Shown here: positions 7,990 to 17,213 of the stretch, piece by piece
How the letters are laid out: every line of letters begins with the position of its first letter
Position numbering within the stretch: position 1 is the stretch's first letter
NCBI RefSeq assembly: GCF_001969815.1
Contig: NZ_MRBK01000019.1
Location: forward strand, 1 to 64,000
Reading direction: 5' to 3'
Source: Bacillus swezeyi
GTDB lineage: Bacteria; Bacillota; Bacilli; Bacillales; Bacillaceae
Length of the DNA: 64,000 bases
Made by a program: the position numbers and the translations under genes
The notes under the pieces: model-generated
Database searches by the model: none
Told to the model about the DNA's origin: nothing
The model's input: only the letters and a program-made list of their open reading frames with translations

Positions 7990-9033
7990 ATGGTAACGAT
8001 GAAGGAGATAGCGGAAAAAGCAAATGTTTCAGTTGCAACCGTTTCTTACGTTTTAAATGAAAACGGCAATATCAGCGAAGAAACGAAAAAAAGAGTATGG
8101 GAAGTCGTAAAAGAATTAAATTACCGCCCTAATCATATCGCAAAAAGCTTAAAAATGCAGAAAACAAATACGATTGGTGTCATTGTTGAAGATGTCACCG
8201 TATTCAATGCCCCAAAGATTATTGATGGAATAAACGAAAACGCGGAAAAGTTCGGCTTATCGATTATTTTAACAAATATGCGATTAGAAAAACTGGTGGG
8301 AAATCATCCGACAGATCCCGAAAAATGCAGACCTTTAGTGAAGAAGATTATGGACGAATTGATCAGCAAACAGGTGGACGGCATCATTTATATCGGCTTG
8401 CATCCGAGAGACGTGACCGCGATTATTCCGGATGTTGACATCCCGATTGTTTTTGTTTATTGCTACACAACGAATGCTCATCAACACTCGATTATATATG
8501 ATGATCAGCTGGCGGCATATGAAGCGACCAATTATTTGATTTCAAAGGGGCACGAAAGAATAGCGCTCATCAGCGGTCATATTGACTCAAAGTCAGCGCA
8601 TTCAAGATATTCGGGCTACTACCAATCCATCAAGGAGCACCAGCTCGCCTTTTATCCGGGATATATCAAAACAGGAGACTGGTACTTTGATTCCGGCTAT
8701 ACGCTGGCGAAAGACCTGCTGCAGCATGACAATATTCCAACCGCCATACTGGCGATGAATGATCAAATGGCAGTAGGGGCCATCAAAGCATGCAATGATT
8801 TAGGGTTCAAAGTTCCGGCTGATATTTCAATTATTGGGTTTGATAACCGTGAATTCAGCGAATATTCTTCACCTAAACTGACGACGATAAGCCTGCCTTT
8901 GCAGGAAATGGGCTTTTTATCGATTCAAGCGATTCAAGATTTGATCAGCGGCTCTTCAAAAACTGGCGGCAAGCTGACTTGTGAATTGATTGAAAGAGAA
9001 TCTGTCTGCACACCTAAATCGATGAAGATTTAG
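7990..9033 (+). CDS. LacI family transcriptional regulator
   Basis: The product (347 residues from ATG 7990, which follows GCGGTGAT) opens with the LacI helix-turn-helix, MKEIAEKANVSVATVSYVLN, then the hinge helix region RPNHIAKSLKMQKT. The sugar-binding core runs from NTIGVIVEDV to the conserved ISIIGFDNREFSEYSSPKLT and TTISLPLQEMG. It sits upstream of, and in the same direction as, an ABC importer and GH127 hydrolase and probably represses them until an arabinose-containing ligand binds. Palindromes at 7964 and 9053 are its likely operators. The ligand is inferred only from the neighbouring genes. Confidence 0.9.
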   Translation: MVTMKEIAEKANVSVATVSYVLNENGNISEETKKRVWEVVKELNYRPNHIAKSLKMQKTNTIGVIVEDVTVFNAPKIIDGINENAEKFGLSIILTNMRLEKLVGNHPTDPEKCRPLVKKIMDELISKQVDGIIYIGLHPRDVTAIIPDVDIPIVFVYCYTTNAHQHSIIYDDQLAAYEATNYLISKGHERIALISGHIDSKSAHSRYSGYYQSIKEHQLAFYPGYIKTGDWYFDSGYTLAKDLLQHDNIPTAILAMNDQMAVGAIKACNDLGFKVPADISIIGFDNREFSEYSSPKLTTISLPLQEMGFLSIQAIQDLISGSSKTGGKLTCELIERESVCTPKSMKI

Positions 9034-9052
9034 GCGGCAGCATATGTTGAAG

Positions 9053-9064
9053 TTAAACGTTTAA
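9053..9064. promoter_or_regulatory. Operator for the LacI-type regulator
   Basis: TTAAACGTTTAA is a perfect 12-base palindrome between the regulator and the binding-protein gene. A near-identical site precedes the regulator itself. Confidence 0.6.
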
Positions 9065-9139
9065 ACCGGAATCTTTTAAATTCGATCAGCGGCTCGAATT
9101 TATTGGATAAACAGCGGGAAAGGAGGAGAAAGGGCATAA

Positions 9140-9153
9140 TGTAAGCGTTGTCA
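9140..9153 (+). promoter_or_regulatory. Catabolite-responsive element (CcpA cre site)
   Basis: TGTAAGCGTTGTCA matches the cre consensus TGWAANCGNTNWCA at every defined position. It lies 45 bases upstream of the sugar-binding lipoprotein start, so CcpA with HPr-Ser-P probably represses the operon when preferred sugars are present. Confidence 0.75.
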
Positions 9154-9197
9154 ACGGGGAGAAAAGGCAATAACCAACAAAAAAGGAGTGTGAATTG

Positions 9198-10502
9198 ATG
9201 AGAAAGCTTCATGTCTTAACGGCATTCTTCTTCATTGTTTCACTCATGTTAACTGCCTGCAGTCAATCGTCCCATACACCTGAAGCAGATGGCAAGGCTG
9301 TCACGCTGAAGCTGATGGGATGGGAAGCAAGCCCCTTGGAAACGGAATCTGTAAGAAAAGGTTTAAAAGCATTCATGGAGAAAAATCCGACTATCAAAGT
9401 CGAATACACACCGATTCCAAACGCCCAGTACAGTTCAAAGCTATTAACGATGCTGGCTGGGGATGCAGCCCCTGACGTCTTTTTCTTAGGTTCGGAAGAT
9501 TATCGTGCATTTCAAAAGAAAAACGTGCTGTTGGATTTAACCGGCTATTTTCACAAGGAATATTCGCTGCAAGATTTTATCCCCTCATCGGCACAGATTA
9601 TGGATATCGATGGAACGATTGCTGGCGTAAGCAGCTGTACAGTTTCTCCGGTTTTATTCTACAACAAGTACTTGTTTAAAAAAGCTGGCGTCCCCCTGCC
9701 GCCGAACAATCCAGATGATGCATGGACATGGGAAGAGTTTGTCGATGCAGCTCAAAAGCTTACCGTCAAAAATGGCGGTAAAACCGAGCAATACGGCGCT
9801 TTTGGATTTGAAAACAACTACATGACAATGGCGGAGTATTTCTCAAATGGGGGCAGCCCGTTTGCTGATGATTTTAAAACCGCGGCTTATCAAACTCGGG
9901 AGATTCAAGAAGTATTGCAGTCCGTTCTCGACTTGCGGGAAAAGGACGGAGCCGCTCCTGAAGCAAGCGTTTTAGAGAAGATTGGGATGAGGCCGTCGCA
10001 AATGCTGCAGACAGGGAAGGTTGCGATGCTTGCAGAGGGATCTTGGGCGCTTCAAGAACTGTCGAGTATGGGATTTCCTGTTGGTGTCGCTCCGCTGCCG
10101 AAGTTTAAAGAGCCGTTCACTCACGGGCAGGCACATTTACATGCTGCTTCAGGGAAAACAAAGCATCCCGAAGAAGCGTGGAAGCTTATCTCGTTCTTAT
10201 CTTCGGAAGAATATCAGCTCGATTTAGTAAGAGAAGGATTATGGATGCCGAACAGACAGTCGCTTTATACACCGGAAGGGATGAAAAAATGGTATAACCC
10301 TGATGTACACCCGGAAGGTTTTAAGGAAATGGCGGCCTTTTTTAGAGATGCCAAACCATACCCGAATGCCATGGTTTCAAATAATAAAGTCGGTTCCATT
10401 ATCACCGAAGAATTAGACCAGTTTTATTATGACGGAAAGCCAGTGGATGAGGTGACAGAAAATATCGACCGGCGCACAGCAGAAGAACTGGCAAAATCGT
10501 GA
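9198..10502 (+). CDS. ABC transporter sugar-binding lipoprotein
   Basis: A lipoprotein signal peptide is visible: MRKLHVLTAFFFIVSLMLTA before the acylated cysteine (lipobox LTAC). The mature protein is a cluster B solute-binding protein of the extracellular family 1, with the typical segments TLKLMGWE near the start, LTMLAGDAAPDVFFLGSEDY around residues 95-115, and the C-terminal KTKHPEEAWKLISFLSSEEY. The start may be ATG 9198 or TTG 9195, both behind AAAGGAG. It delivers a sugar or oligosaccharide to the two permeases encoded immediately downstream. Given the GH127 gene, arabino-oligosaccharides are the most likely ligands. Confidence 0.9.
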   Translation: MRKLHVLTAFFFIVSLMLTACSQSSHTPEADGKAVTLKLMGWEASPLETESVRKGLKAFMEKNPTIKVEYTPIPNAQYSSKLLTMLAGDAAPDVFFLGSEDYRAFQKKNVLLDLTGYFHKEYSLQDFIPSSAQIMDIDGTIAGVSSCTVSPVLFYNKYLFKKAGVPLPPNNPDDAWTWEEFVDAAQKLTVKNGGKTEQYGAFGFENNYMTMAEYFSNGGSPFADDFKTAAYQTREIQEVLQSVLDLREKDGAAPEASVLEKIGMRPSQMLQTGKVAMLAEGSWALQELSSMGFPVGVAPLPKFKEPFTHGQAHLHAASGKTKHPEEAWKLISFLSSEEYQLDLVREGLWMPNRQSLYTPEGMKKWYNPDVHPEGFKEMAAFFRDAKPYPNAMVSNNKVGSIITEELDQFYYDGKPVDEVTENIDRRTAEELAKS

Positions 10503-10521
10503 GAACGGGGGTGATAAAACG

Positions 10522-11493
10522 ATGAGCAGACTTGAGGGAAAAGCTGGCTTTGAAAATCAGCGTGCCGACGGCCTAAAGCACGGGCCGCCCCCGCATCTGA
10601 AGCCTCGGGAAAGCCGTTTGACAAGGCTGTTTTCCAAGGACAGTACTTGGGCGTTCATCATGCTGCTGCCAAACCTTGCCGGATTCGCTGTATTTACATG
10701 TTGGCCGGTCGTCGCCTCTTTTTTTCTCAGCTTCACAAAATGGGATCTTCTGCAGCCGATTCAATTCGTCGGACTGCAAAATTATATGGACTTGTTCAGT
10801 GATGAAACGTTTATCAAAGTGTTTTGGAATACGCTGTATTTTACGGCCGTATCAGTCCCGATCGGCATCGCATTGTCACTTTTGCTGGCGATTGCTTTAA
10901 ACCAGGGATTGAGGGGGATGAAGTTTTACCGAGCCGCTTACTTTCTGCCTGTCGTTTCCTCGATGGTCGCTGTCGCAGTGATTTGGCAGTGGATCTACAA
11001 TCCGGAATACGGCCTGCTGAACTTTTTATTAAGCTTGATAGGGATTTCAGGGCCAAACTGGCTGACGAGTACGACTTGGGCCATGCCGGCTGTGATTTTG
11101 ACGAGCATCTGGAAAGGATTGGGCTTCAACATGCTCATCTTTCTGGCAGGACTGCAAGGTATTCCCGAACACTATTATGAAGCGGCCGAAATGGATGGAG
11201 CCAATTGGCTTCAAAAGTTTTGGCGCATTACCGTTCCGCTTCTTTCACCGACGACCTTCTTCGTCACCGTAATGGCGGTTATCAATTCATTTCAAGTATT
11301 CGATTCGGTTTACCTTATGACACAAGGCGGACCTGCCAGATCCACATCAGTCATGGTGCATTATATTTATGAAAATGCTTTCCAATTTTTCCGTATGGGC
11401 TATGCCAGCGCCATGTCTTACGTCCTGTTCTTTGTCATTGCGCTGATCACTTTGGTCCAATTTTGGCGGCAAAAAAATCATTCATTCTATTAA
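10522..11493 (+). CDS. ABC sugar permease, MalF-type
   Basis: The 323-residue protein has six predicted membrane segments after a hydrophilic N-terminus of about 40 residues. The EAA loop that contacts the ATPase is at about residues 220-245 (EAAEMDGANWLQKFWRITVP). This is the MalF/LacF/UgpA class of CUT1 permeases. It starts 19 bases after the binding-protein stop, behind GGGGGTGA. No ATPase gene is present in the cluster; CUT1 importers in Bacillus generally share the MsmX ATPase, which is probably the case here. Confidence 0.9.
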   Translation: MSRLEGKAGFENQRADGLKHGPPPHLKPRESRLTRLFSKDSTWAFIMLLPNLAGFAVFTCWPVVASFFLSFTKWDLLQPIQFVGLQNYMDLFSDETFIKVFWNTLYFTAVSVPIGIALSLLLAIALNQGLRGMKFYRAAYFLPVVSSMVAVAVIWQWIYNPEYGLLNFLLSLIGISGPNWLTSTTWAMPAVILTSIWKGLGFNMLIFLAGLQGIPEHYYEAAEMDGANWLQKFWRITVPLLSPTTFFVTVMAVINSFQVFDSVYLMTQGGPARSTSVMVHYIYENAFQFFRMGYASAMSYVLFFVIALITLVQFWRQKNHSFY

Positions 11494-11505
11494 AAGGAGA
11501 GGTCA

Positions 11506-12336
11506 ATGGCTATGAAAAAGCCGCATGCCCGCCGTCTCTTTGCCCATCTGCTGCTTTCCCTCGGAGCGCTGACCATGATTTTTCCGTTTATATGGATGAT
11601 CAGCACCTCCTTTAAAGACGTGGGAGAAGTGTTTGTTTTCCCGCCGACACTGTTTGGCGAGAAGCTTCAATGGGAGAATTACTTGAGGATTTCCGACCGT
11701 TTTCCGTTTGGACAGTTTTTCTTCAATAGTTTAAAAGTGACGCTGATCGTTGTCGCCGCACAATTGATCACAAGCTCATTAGCCGGGTATGTGTTTGCGC
11801 GGCTGACATTTAAATATAGAGATCTGCTATTTGGGCTGTATTTAGCAACCATGATGGTGCCCGGACAAGTGACTATGATTCCCAACTTTATTTTAATGAA
11901 GTTTTATGGATTGGTAGATACACATGCGGCATTAATTTTGCCCGGGATTGTGTCCGCATTCGGCACATTCCTGCTGCGTCAATTCTTTTTGGCCATTCCA
12001 AAGGCGCTTGAAGATGCAGCAAGAATTGACGGCTGCACCCCTTTCGGCATCTATTGGCGGATCTTTCTGCCGTTGTCAAAGCCGGCGCTGGCGACATTGG
12101 GCGTATTTATTTTCATGGGGGTGTGGAATGACTTCCTCGGACCGCTGGTGTTTATCAATTCCTTGGAAAAGATGACCCTTCCTTTAGGATTGGCGGCGAT
12201 GCAGGGGATGTACTCGACCGATTGGCCTGTGTTAATGGCCGGGACGGTCTTAAGCTTGCTGCCGGTGATCGTCATATTTTTGTTGGCGCAGGATTTCTTC
12301 ATCCGCGGCGTCACACTGTCAGGGTTAAAAGAATAG
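11506..12336 (+). CDS. ABC sugar permease, MalG-type
   Basis: The 276-residue protein has six membrane segments and the EAA loop EDAARIDGCTPFGIYWRIFL at about residues 167-187. The C-terminus RGVTLSGLKE is the usual MalG-class ending. It follows the MalF-type gene by 12 bases behind AAAAGGAGAGG and would form the heterodimeric channel with it. Confidence 0.9.
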   Translation: MAMKKPHARRLFAHLLLSLGALTMIFPFIWMISTSFKDVGEVFVFPPTLFGEKLQWENYLRISDRFPFGQFFFNSLKVTLIVVAAQLITSSLAGYVFARLTFKYRDLLFGLYLATMMVPGQVTMIPNFILMKFYGLVDTHAALILPGIVSAFGTFLLRQFFLAIPKALEDAARIDGCTPFGIYWRIFLPLSKPALATLGVFIFMGVWNDFLGPLVFINSLEKMTLPLGLAAMQGMYSTDWPVLMAGTVLSLLPVIVIFLLAQDFFIRGVTLSGLKE

Positions 12337-12383
12337 AGGGGATCGTGTGAACATCCTTGATCATAGAAAAGGGAGGGATCGAG

Positions 12384-14321
12384 ATGACAATTCAGCAAAA
12401 AGGCTATCAAAAGGTAAAGATCACGGACAGGTTTTGGAGCAAGCGGTTAGAGGTGATCCATGATCACGTGATTCCCTATCAATGGGCCGCATTAAACGAT
12501 CGTCTAGAGGATGCAGAACCGAGTCATGCGATTGAAAATTTCAGAATCGCGGCAGGTGAAGCAGAGGGAGAATATCACGGCATGGTGTTTCAGGACAGTG
12601 ATGTCGCCAAATGGCTGGAAGCGGCAGCTTACAGCTTGGAGCATCATCCAAATCCCGAATTGGAAAAAACAGCTGATGAAGTCATTGCACTGCTGCAAAA
12701 AGCGCAAGGCGAAGATGGCTATTTAAATACGTATTATATGCTGAAAGAACCGAATCAGCGCTGGACGAATCTTCGCGACAACCATGAACTCTATTGTGCA
12801 GGCCACTTGATTGAAGCGGCGGTTGCTTATTATCAAGCAACCGGAAAAAGAGCGTTTTTAGATTTGATGTCTAAATATGCCGATTACATTGACACTGTTT
12901 TCGGTCCTGAAGAAGGGAAGCTGAAGGGCTATGACGGCCATCAGGAGATCGAGCTTGCGCTTCTTAAATTATACGATGTGACAGGAAATGATAAATATTT
13001 AAACTTGAGTCGATATTTTATCGATGAGCGCGGAAAACAGCCGCATTTTTTTGACATCGAGAAGAAGAAGAGGCAGGAATCTTCACCGTTCTTTTTTCAT
13101 GATGGCTATGCCTATCATCAAGCCCATCTGCCGGTACGAGATCAAAAAGAGGCCGTCGGCCATGCCGTGCGTGCTGTGTATATGTATACAGCCATGGCTG
13201 ATCTCGCAGCAAAGACAAATGATGAAACCTTAAAAAAGGCATGTGAAGCATTATGGGAAAATGTCACACAAAAACAAATGTATTTAACGGGCGGAATCGG
13301 TTCCATGGCATTCGGAGAGGCGTTTTCATTTCAATATGACCTGCCAAACGATGTTTCTTACACAGAAACATGTGCATCGATCGGCTTGGTGTTCTGGGCA
13401 AAACAAATGCTGGAACTGGCGGCTGATCATAAATATGCAGATGTCATGGAAAAAGCTTTATACAACGGAACGATCAGCGGGATGGATTTGGACGGGAAAA
13501 AATTCTTTTATGTCAATCCGCTGGAGGTGCAGCCTGAGGCATGTGAAAAACGGAATGACCAAAAGCATGTCAAAGCGGTGAGACAAACGTGGTTCGGCTG
13601 TGCATGCTGTCCGCCCAACCTCGCCAGACTTATTTCGTCCATCGGTCATTACATTTATTCTCAAAAAGAAAGAGAGCTGTTTGTCCACTTATATATGGGG
13701 CATGAAACAAATGTGCAGCTTGCCGGGTGCAGGGTGCAACTTGCCCAAGAGACGAACTATCCGTGGGATGGCGACGTCACAATGACGGTATCTCCTGAAA
13801 AAGCATATGAATTCACGGTAGCTCTCCGCATTCCGGGATGGTCGAGACATGCTGTTTTAAAGGTGAATGGCGAAGTTGTTGACCATTTTCCCATTATGAA
13901 AAATGGGTATGTGTATATCACACGTACATGGGAAGATCAGGACAAAATTGAATTATCGATTCAAATGACGATCGAACAAATCAAAGCAAATCCGCTGGTC
14001 CGCCATAATGTCGGAAAGGCGGCGCTTCAGCGCGGACCGCTTGTGTATTGCTTAGAAGAAGCCGATAACGGCGGGCAATTGCAAAATATTTTATTGCCTA
14101 GGAAGGCAGAGCTGAAAGCGGAGTATGACGAGGATTTGCTTGAGGGGGTCGTCGTTATTTCAGGAAAAGCGGAACGAATCGACGAGAAAGATTGGGGAGG
14201 AAGCCTGTATCGGACGGCTGAGATCCAAACAAGTCCAGCAGACATCAAAGCCGTTCCTTATTATGCATGGTGCAACCGTGAGCCGGGTGAAATGCGAGTA
14301 TGGATCAACCAGTCGCGATAA
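12384..14321 (+). CDS. GH127 beta-L-arabinofuranosidase (DUF1680)
   Basis: The 645-residue protein (start ATG 12384 behind GGGAGGGATCGAG) is cytoplasmic, with no signal peptide. It has the (alpha/alpha)6-barrel motifs of family GH127: FRIAAGEAEGEYHGMVFQDS and DVAKWLEAAAYSL near the N-terminus, YTETCASIGLVFWAKQML (around residue 335) and WFGCACCPPNLARLISSIGH (around residue 410). In characterised GH127 enzymes the glutamate and cysteines of these two motifs bind zinc and provide the cysteine nucleophile. It probably removes terminal beta-L-arabinofuranose from imported oligosaccharides. It is the last gene of the LacI-controlled operon. Confidence 0.85.
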   Translation: MTIQQKGYQKVKITDRFWSKRLEVIHDHVIPYQWAALNDRLEDAEPSHAIENFRIAAGEAEGEYHGMVFQDSDVAKWLEAAAYSLEHHPNPELEKTADEVIALLQKAQGEDGYLNTYYMLKEPNQRWTNLRDNHELYCAGHLIEAAVAYYQATGKRAFLDLMSKYADYIDTVFGPEEGKLKGYDGHQEIELALLKLYDVTGNDKYLNLSRYFIDERGKQPHFFDIEKKKRQESSPFFFHDGYAYHQAHLPVRDQKEAVGHAVRAVYMYTAMADLAAKTNDETLKKACEALWENVTQKQMYLTGGIGSMAFGEAFSFQYDLPNDVSYTETCASIGLVFWAKQMLELAADHKYADVMEKALYNGTISGMDLDGKKFFYVNPLEVQPEACEKRNDQKHVKAVRQTWFGCACCPPNLARLISSIGHYIYSQKERELFVHLYMGHETNVQLAGCRVQLAQETNYPWDGDVTMTVSPEKAYEFTVALRIPGWSRHAVLKVNGEVVDHFPIMKNGYVYITRTWEDQDKIELSIQMTIEQIKANPLVRHNVGKAALQRGPLVYCLEEADNGGQLQNILLPRKAELKAEYDEDLLEGVVVISGKAERIDEKDWGGSLYRTAEIQTSPADIKAVPYYAWCNREPGEMRVWINQSR

Positions 14322-14333
14322 TGCGGCAAGAAA

Positions 14334-14353
14334 GGCTCCCGCTGCAGGGAGCC
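14334..14353. terminator. Bidirectional terminator between GH127 and heme O synthase genes
   Basis: The 7-bp stem GGCTCCC/GGGAGCC with a six-base loop lies between two convergent genes and has short T-rich flanks on both strands. Confidence 0.7.
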
Positions 14354-14356
14354 TTA

Positions 14357-15265
14357 TTATCCTTTGATGATAAACGCCATTATAAAAGTGTCTACAATCA
14401 TGACGGAAAACAGCAGACAAAAATAAAGAAGCGAATACGCAAACATGCCTTTAGACCATTTGACATCATGATCTGTTTTAAATCCTTGGCAGCTTTTATA
14501 AATCCAGGTAAAACCGAGGATTAATGCGGAAATAAAATAGAGCGGGCTCAGATGGTCAAGGCCGACATAAAAGTATAATAAAAGTGTGACAGGCACAAGG
14601 AGAATGATGTATCTGATCATGCTCAATTTCGTCAAATGATTCCCTTTAACAACCGGCAAAAGGGGCACTCCTGCGGCACGGTATTCTTCCTTGCGGGTAA
14701 TACCGATCGCCCAAAAGTGCGGCGGCTGCCATAAAAACATAATGGCATATAAAACGAGAGCAGTCATATCAACATGTCCCGCAGCGGCGCAGTACCCCAT
14801 GATCGGCGGCGATGCTCCAGGAAAACTTCCGACAAAAGTGCTCCATACCGAAGACCTTTTAAACCAAACCGTATAGATCACCGCATACAAAATAAAAGCG
14901 GCAAATCCGAGAAGGGCTGTCAAAATGTTCACCGTCAATAATATCGCGAGTCCTGCGGCTCCCAACAAGGTGCCGCATGCCAAGATCGAGCGGGGGGACA
15001 TTTTTCCCGCGGCAGATGCACGGCTCTTCGTGCGCTCCATTTTTGCATCTATATGCCTGTCAAAGTAATTGTTGTACACGGTCCCTGCAGCCATGACAAG
15101 CGCCGTTCCGGCCAGCGCCGAGACCATGGTAACAAAAAATGCGGCCCCTGTTAATATTCTTTCTGAACTGATATAGGCGATCCAAAACCCGCCGAATGCA
15201 GCGATCGAGTTGGATATGATAATGCCGGGTTTCACCAAATTGATATAATCTTTCATTGCAGCCAT
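14357..15265 (-). CDS. ctaB: Protoheme IX farnesyltransferase (heme O synthase)
   Basis: The 302-residue UbiA-family membrane protein starts at ATG 15265, five bases after AGGAGG. The first Asp-rich prenyl-diphosphate motif is NNYFDRHIDAKMERTKSR (about residues 67-85), and the second loop contains WAIGITRKEEYRAAGVPLLP. About nine hydrophobic segments follow the family plan. It attaches a farnesyl group to heme B to make heme O, used directly or converted to heme A for terminal oxidases. It stands alone here rather than in the ctaBCDEFG cluster, so it is probably a second copy, like CtaO of B. subtilis. Confidence 0.85.
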   Translation of the reverse strand: MAAMKDYINLVKPGIIISNSIAAFGGFWIAYISSERILTGAAFFVTMVSALAGTALVMAAGTVYNNYFDRHIDAKMERTKSRASAAGKMSPRSILACGTLLGAAGLAILLTVNILTALLGFAAFILYAVIYTVWFKRSSVWSTFVGSFPGASPPIMGYCAAAGHVDMTALVLYAIMFLWQPPHFWAIGITRKEEYRAAGVPLLPVVKGNHLTKLSMIRYIILLVPVTLLLYFYVGLDHLSPLYFISALILGFTWIYKSCQGFKTDHDVKWSKGMFAYSLLYFCLLFSVMIVDTFIMAFIIKG

Positions 15266-15469
15266 GCCGTCCTCCTGTTTTTTCAATAGATCTTATACCG
15301 TTAACATGAAAGCGTCACCAAATCTGTTCATACGAAACACTGCCTATAGGCATAAATTCAACATCAGTTGCCGTTTCCCTGCTCGATTTATGTGTGGAAG
15401 ACTACATTGTCTGCCTGAGGATATATTGCGGCTGCGGGGTTTATCAAGAGGAAGCAGAAGTTTAAAATA

Positions 15470-15496
15470 TCCGCGGAAGATATCGCCTTCCGCGGA
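15470..15496 (-). terminator. Terminator of the 115-residue secreted protein gene
   Basis: A perfect 10-bp stem (TCCGCGGAAG/CTTCCGCGGA) with a seven-base loop lies just beyond the stop codon and is followed by TATTTTAAA on the minus strand. Confidence 0.8.
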
Positions 15497-15504
15497 CTTC
15501 TATG

Positions 15505-15852
15505 CTACCGGTTAACCGTAATATTATTAATAATCATCTCGCCTAGGGTATTCCGGTAAGAAAAGATTGCCTTTCCAGGTCTGACGGCTTTTACATATAC
15601 GCGGTCTGAGGTGATTCTGACCGTAATGGCGCTGCCGCTGTAAGACACGTTCGTAATGCCGACATATTGATCTTCCTGTCCCACCCTCATCGGCCTGTTG
15701 ATGACGACGGCCTGCGGGGCGAAAATCCCTTGAACAGAATGATTTGCCGCTTTAGGCAATTCCTGGGCTTGTGCCTGCAGCGGGTTACCTGAAATTGCGA
15801 AAATGCCGGTGAATAAAAATGAAGCAACTAAACCTTTCGTTAACAACTTCAT
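15505..15852 (-). CDS. Small secreted protein of unknown function
   Basis: The 115-residue product has a clear Sec signal peptide: MKLLTKGLVASFLFTGIFAI followed by a QAQAQ cleavage region. The mature part, about 85 residues, is rich in beta-strand patterns with NTLGEMIINNITVNR at the end and no cysteines. The start follows AAAAGGGATGATCTT. It is monocistronic with its own terminator. No family is recognised; the size and composition suggest a small extracellular beta-barrel or Ig-like domain. Confidence 0.7.
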   Translation of the reverse strand: MKLLTKGLVASFLFTGIFAISGNPLQAQAQELPKAANHSVQGIFAPQAVVINRPMRVGQEDQYVGITNVSYSGSAITVRITSDRVYVKAVRPGKAIFSYRNTLGEMIINNITVNR

Positions 15853-15996
15853 AAGATCATCCCTTTTCTGTTTGATAATTCCAGGATATGGGGTGTTGTG
15901 GCGCCAGTCAATTGATGATGTCCATCATTCACATAATGTACAAACCAAAAAAGATATTAATGTGAAGAGGCAGGAATTGTCAGTTCTGTACAATAA

Positions 15997-16887
15997 TCAT
16001 TTCGGGTTGGTTCGTTTATTCAGTGCATTGATAAATGTCTTAACATTTTTCTTATCCTGCATGATGGGAGAGTAAATATATGAAAGCGTCCTGTTGAAGG
16101 TTTGATTTTTCAGCCGGATGACTGAAAGGTTGCCGTGCTGTACATCTCTTTCGATGACGCTTTGCGACAAGAGAGAAAGCCCGATGCCTGTCATCAGCGT
16201 TTCTTTGATTCCTTGATTGCTGCTTATCGTAAGAAACGACTTTACTTTTAAACCGTTTGAACGGATCACATGGTTCAGGTATTCGCGCGTCCCTGATCCG
16301 ACTTCCCGCGTCACCCATGTTTGATTTTGGAGGTCGGCCATTTCGACTTCTTTTCTCCCGGCAAGCGGATGGTCGCTTGAAGCAGTGATGAATAATTCGT
16401 CCTGTATAAAGGGGTGAACCGAAAGCTCCTTCTCATTGGTCTGCCCCTCAATTAAGCCGATATCCACTTTGTACAGGCGGACAGACTGTACGATTTCTTC
16501 CGTATTTCCGATGACAGCCTGAAGCTCAAGCTCCGGATATTCTTTTTGCAGATCAAAAAGCAGTGCCGGCAGTATATACTCTCCGATCGTAAAGCTTGCA
16601 CCGATTTTCAGTTCGCCTTTGATGGAATTGTGGTGGTCAAGAATATCCTGTCTTGTTTGTTCATAAATCGTAATCATTTGTTTGGCACGGTCATATAAAA
16701 TTTCACCTGTCGGGGTGATTTTTAAATATTTCGGAGAGCGCTCAAATAATTTCGTCTGGAATTCTTTTTCCAGATTTTTGATATGCATGCTAACGCTTGG
16801 CTGTGACATCAGGAGAAGCTCTGCCGTTTTTGTAAAGTTTTTAACTTCCGCAAGAGTGACAAATGTTTTTAGCGCATCATAATACAA
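15997..16887 (-). CDS. cysL: LysR family regulator CysL
   Basis: The 296-residue protein has the LysR helix-turn-helix at residues 1-60 (TKTAELLLMSQPSVSMHIKN) and a co-inducer domain from about residue 90 (LKIGASFTIGEYILPALLFD). It reads divergently from cysJI. In B. subtilis CysL (YwfK) activates the sulfite reductase operon and represses itself, and the arrangement here is the same. The start is a TTG preceded by GGCGGGA. The intergenic region holds two inverted repeats that may be its binding sites. Confidence 0.85.
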   Translation of the reverse strand: MYYDALKTFVTLAEVKNFTKTAELLLMSQPSVSMHIKNLEKEFQTKLFERSPKYLKITPTGEILYDRAKQMITIYEQTRQDILDHHNSIKGELKIGASFTIGEYILPALLFDLQKEYPELELQAVIGNTEEIVQSVRLYKVDIGLIEGQTNEKELSVHPFIQDELFITASSDHPLAGRKEVEMADLQNQTWVTREVGSGTREYLNHVIRSNGLKVKSFLTISSNQGIKETLMTGIGLSLLSQSVIERDVQHGNLSVIRLKNQTFNRTLSYIYSPIMQDKKNVKTFINALNKRTNPK

Positions 16888-17060
16888 AACAATCCCGCCT
16901 TATTATTAAAGATCTTAATAGCAGTAATAATTAATATATATTTTACTAATGTTGAGTATTCCAGTAAACTTTAAATTAGAATCTTTTTTAGGAAATGTAT
17001 AGTTTGAAGCAAAATGACGCTACATTTGGGCAAAAGGGAAGTGAGGATTGAGCGCTTTCA

Positions 17061-17107
17061 GTACTTCTAAAAAGTACAAACCTCTATCAAACGCAAATAT
17101 TTTGCGT
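17061..17107. promoter_or_regulatory. Two inverted repeats upstream of cysJI
   Basis: GTACTT-CTAAA-AAGTAC (17061-17077) and ACGCAAA-TAT-TTTGCGT (17091-17107) lie in the divergent region between cysL and cysJ. Either could be bound by CysL or overlap the promoter; LysR proteins typically bind such interrupted palindromes. This is inference from symmetry and position. Confidence 0.4.
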
Positions 17108-17213
17108 ATTTAAAACCGATTTGATTTATCGGAATAGTGGATATATGATAGATGTAATCCTTTTCCGTTTCAAAAAAGTCATCATTTTTTATTCCTTAGT
17201 GAGGTGGATATCG

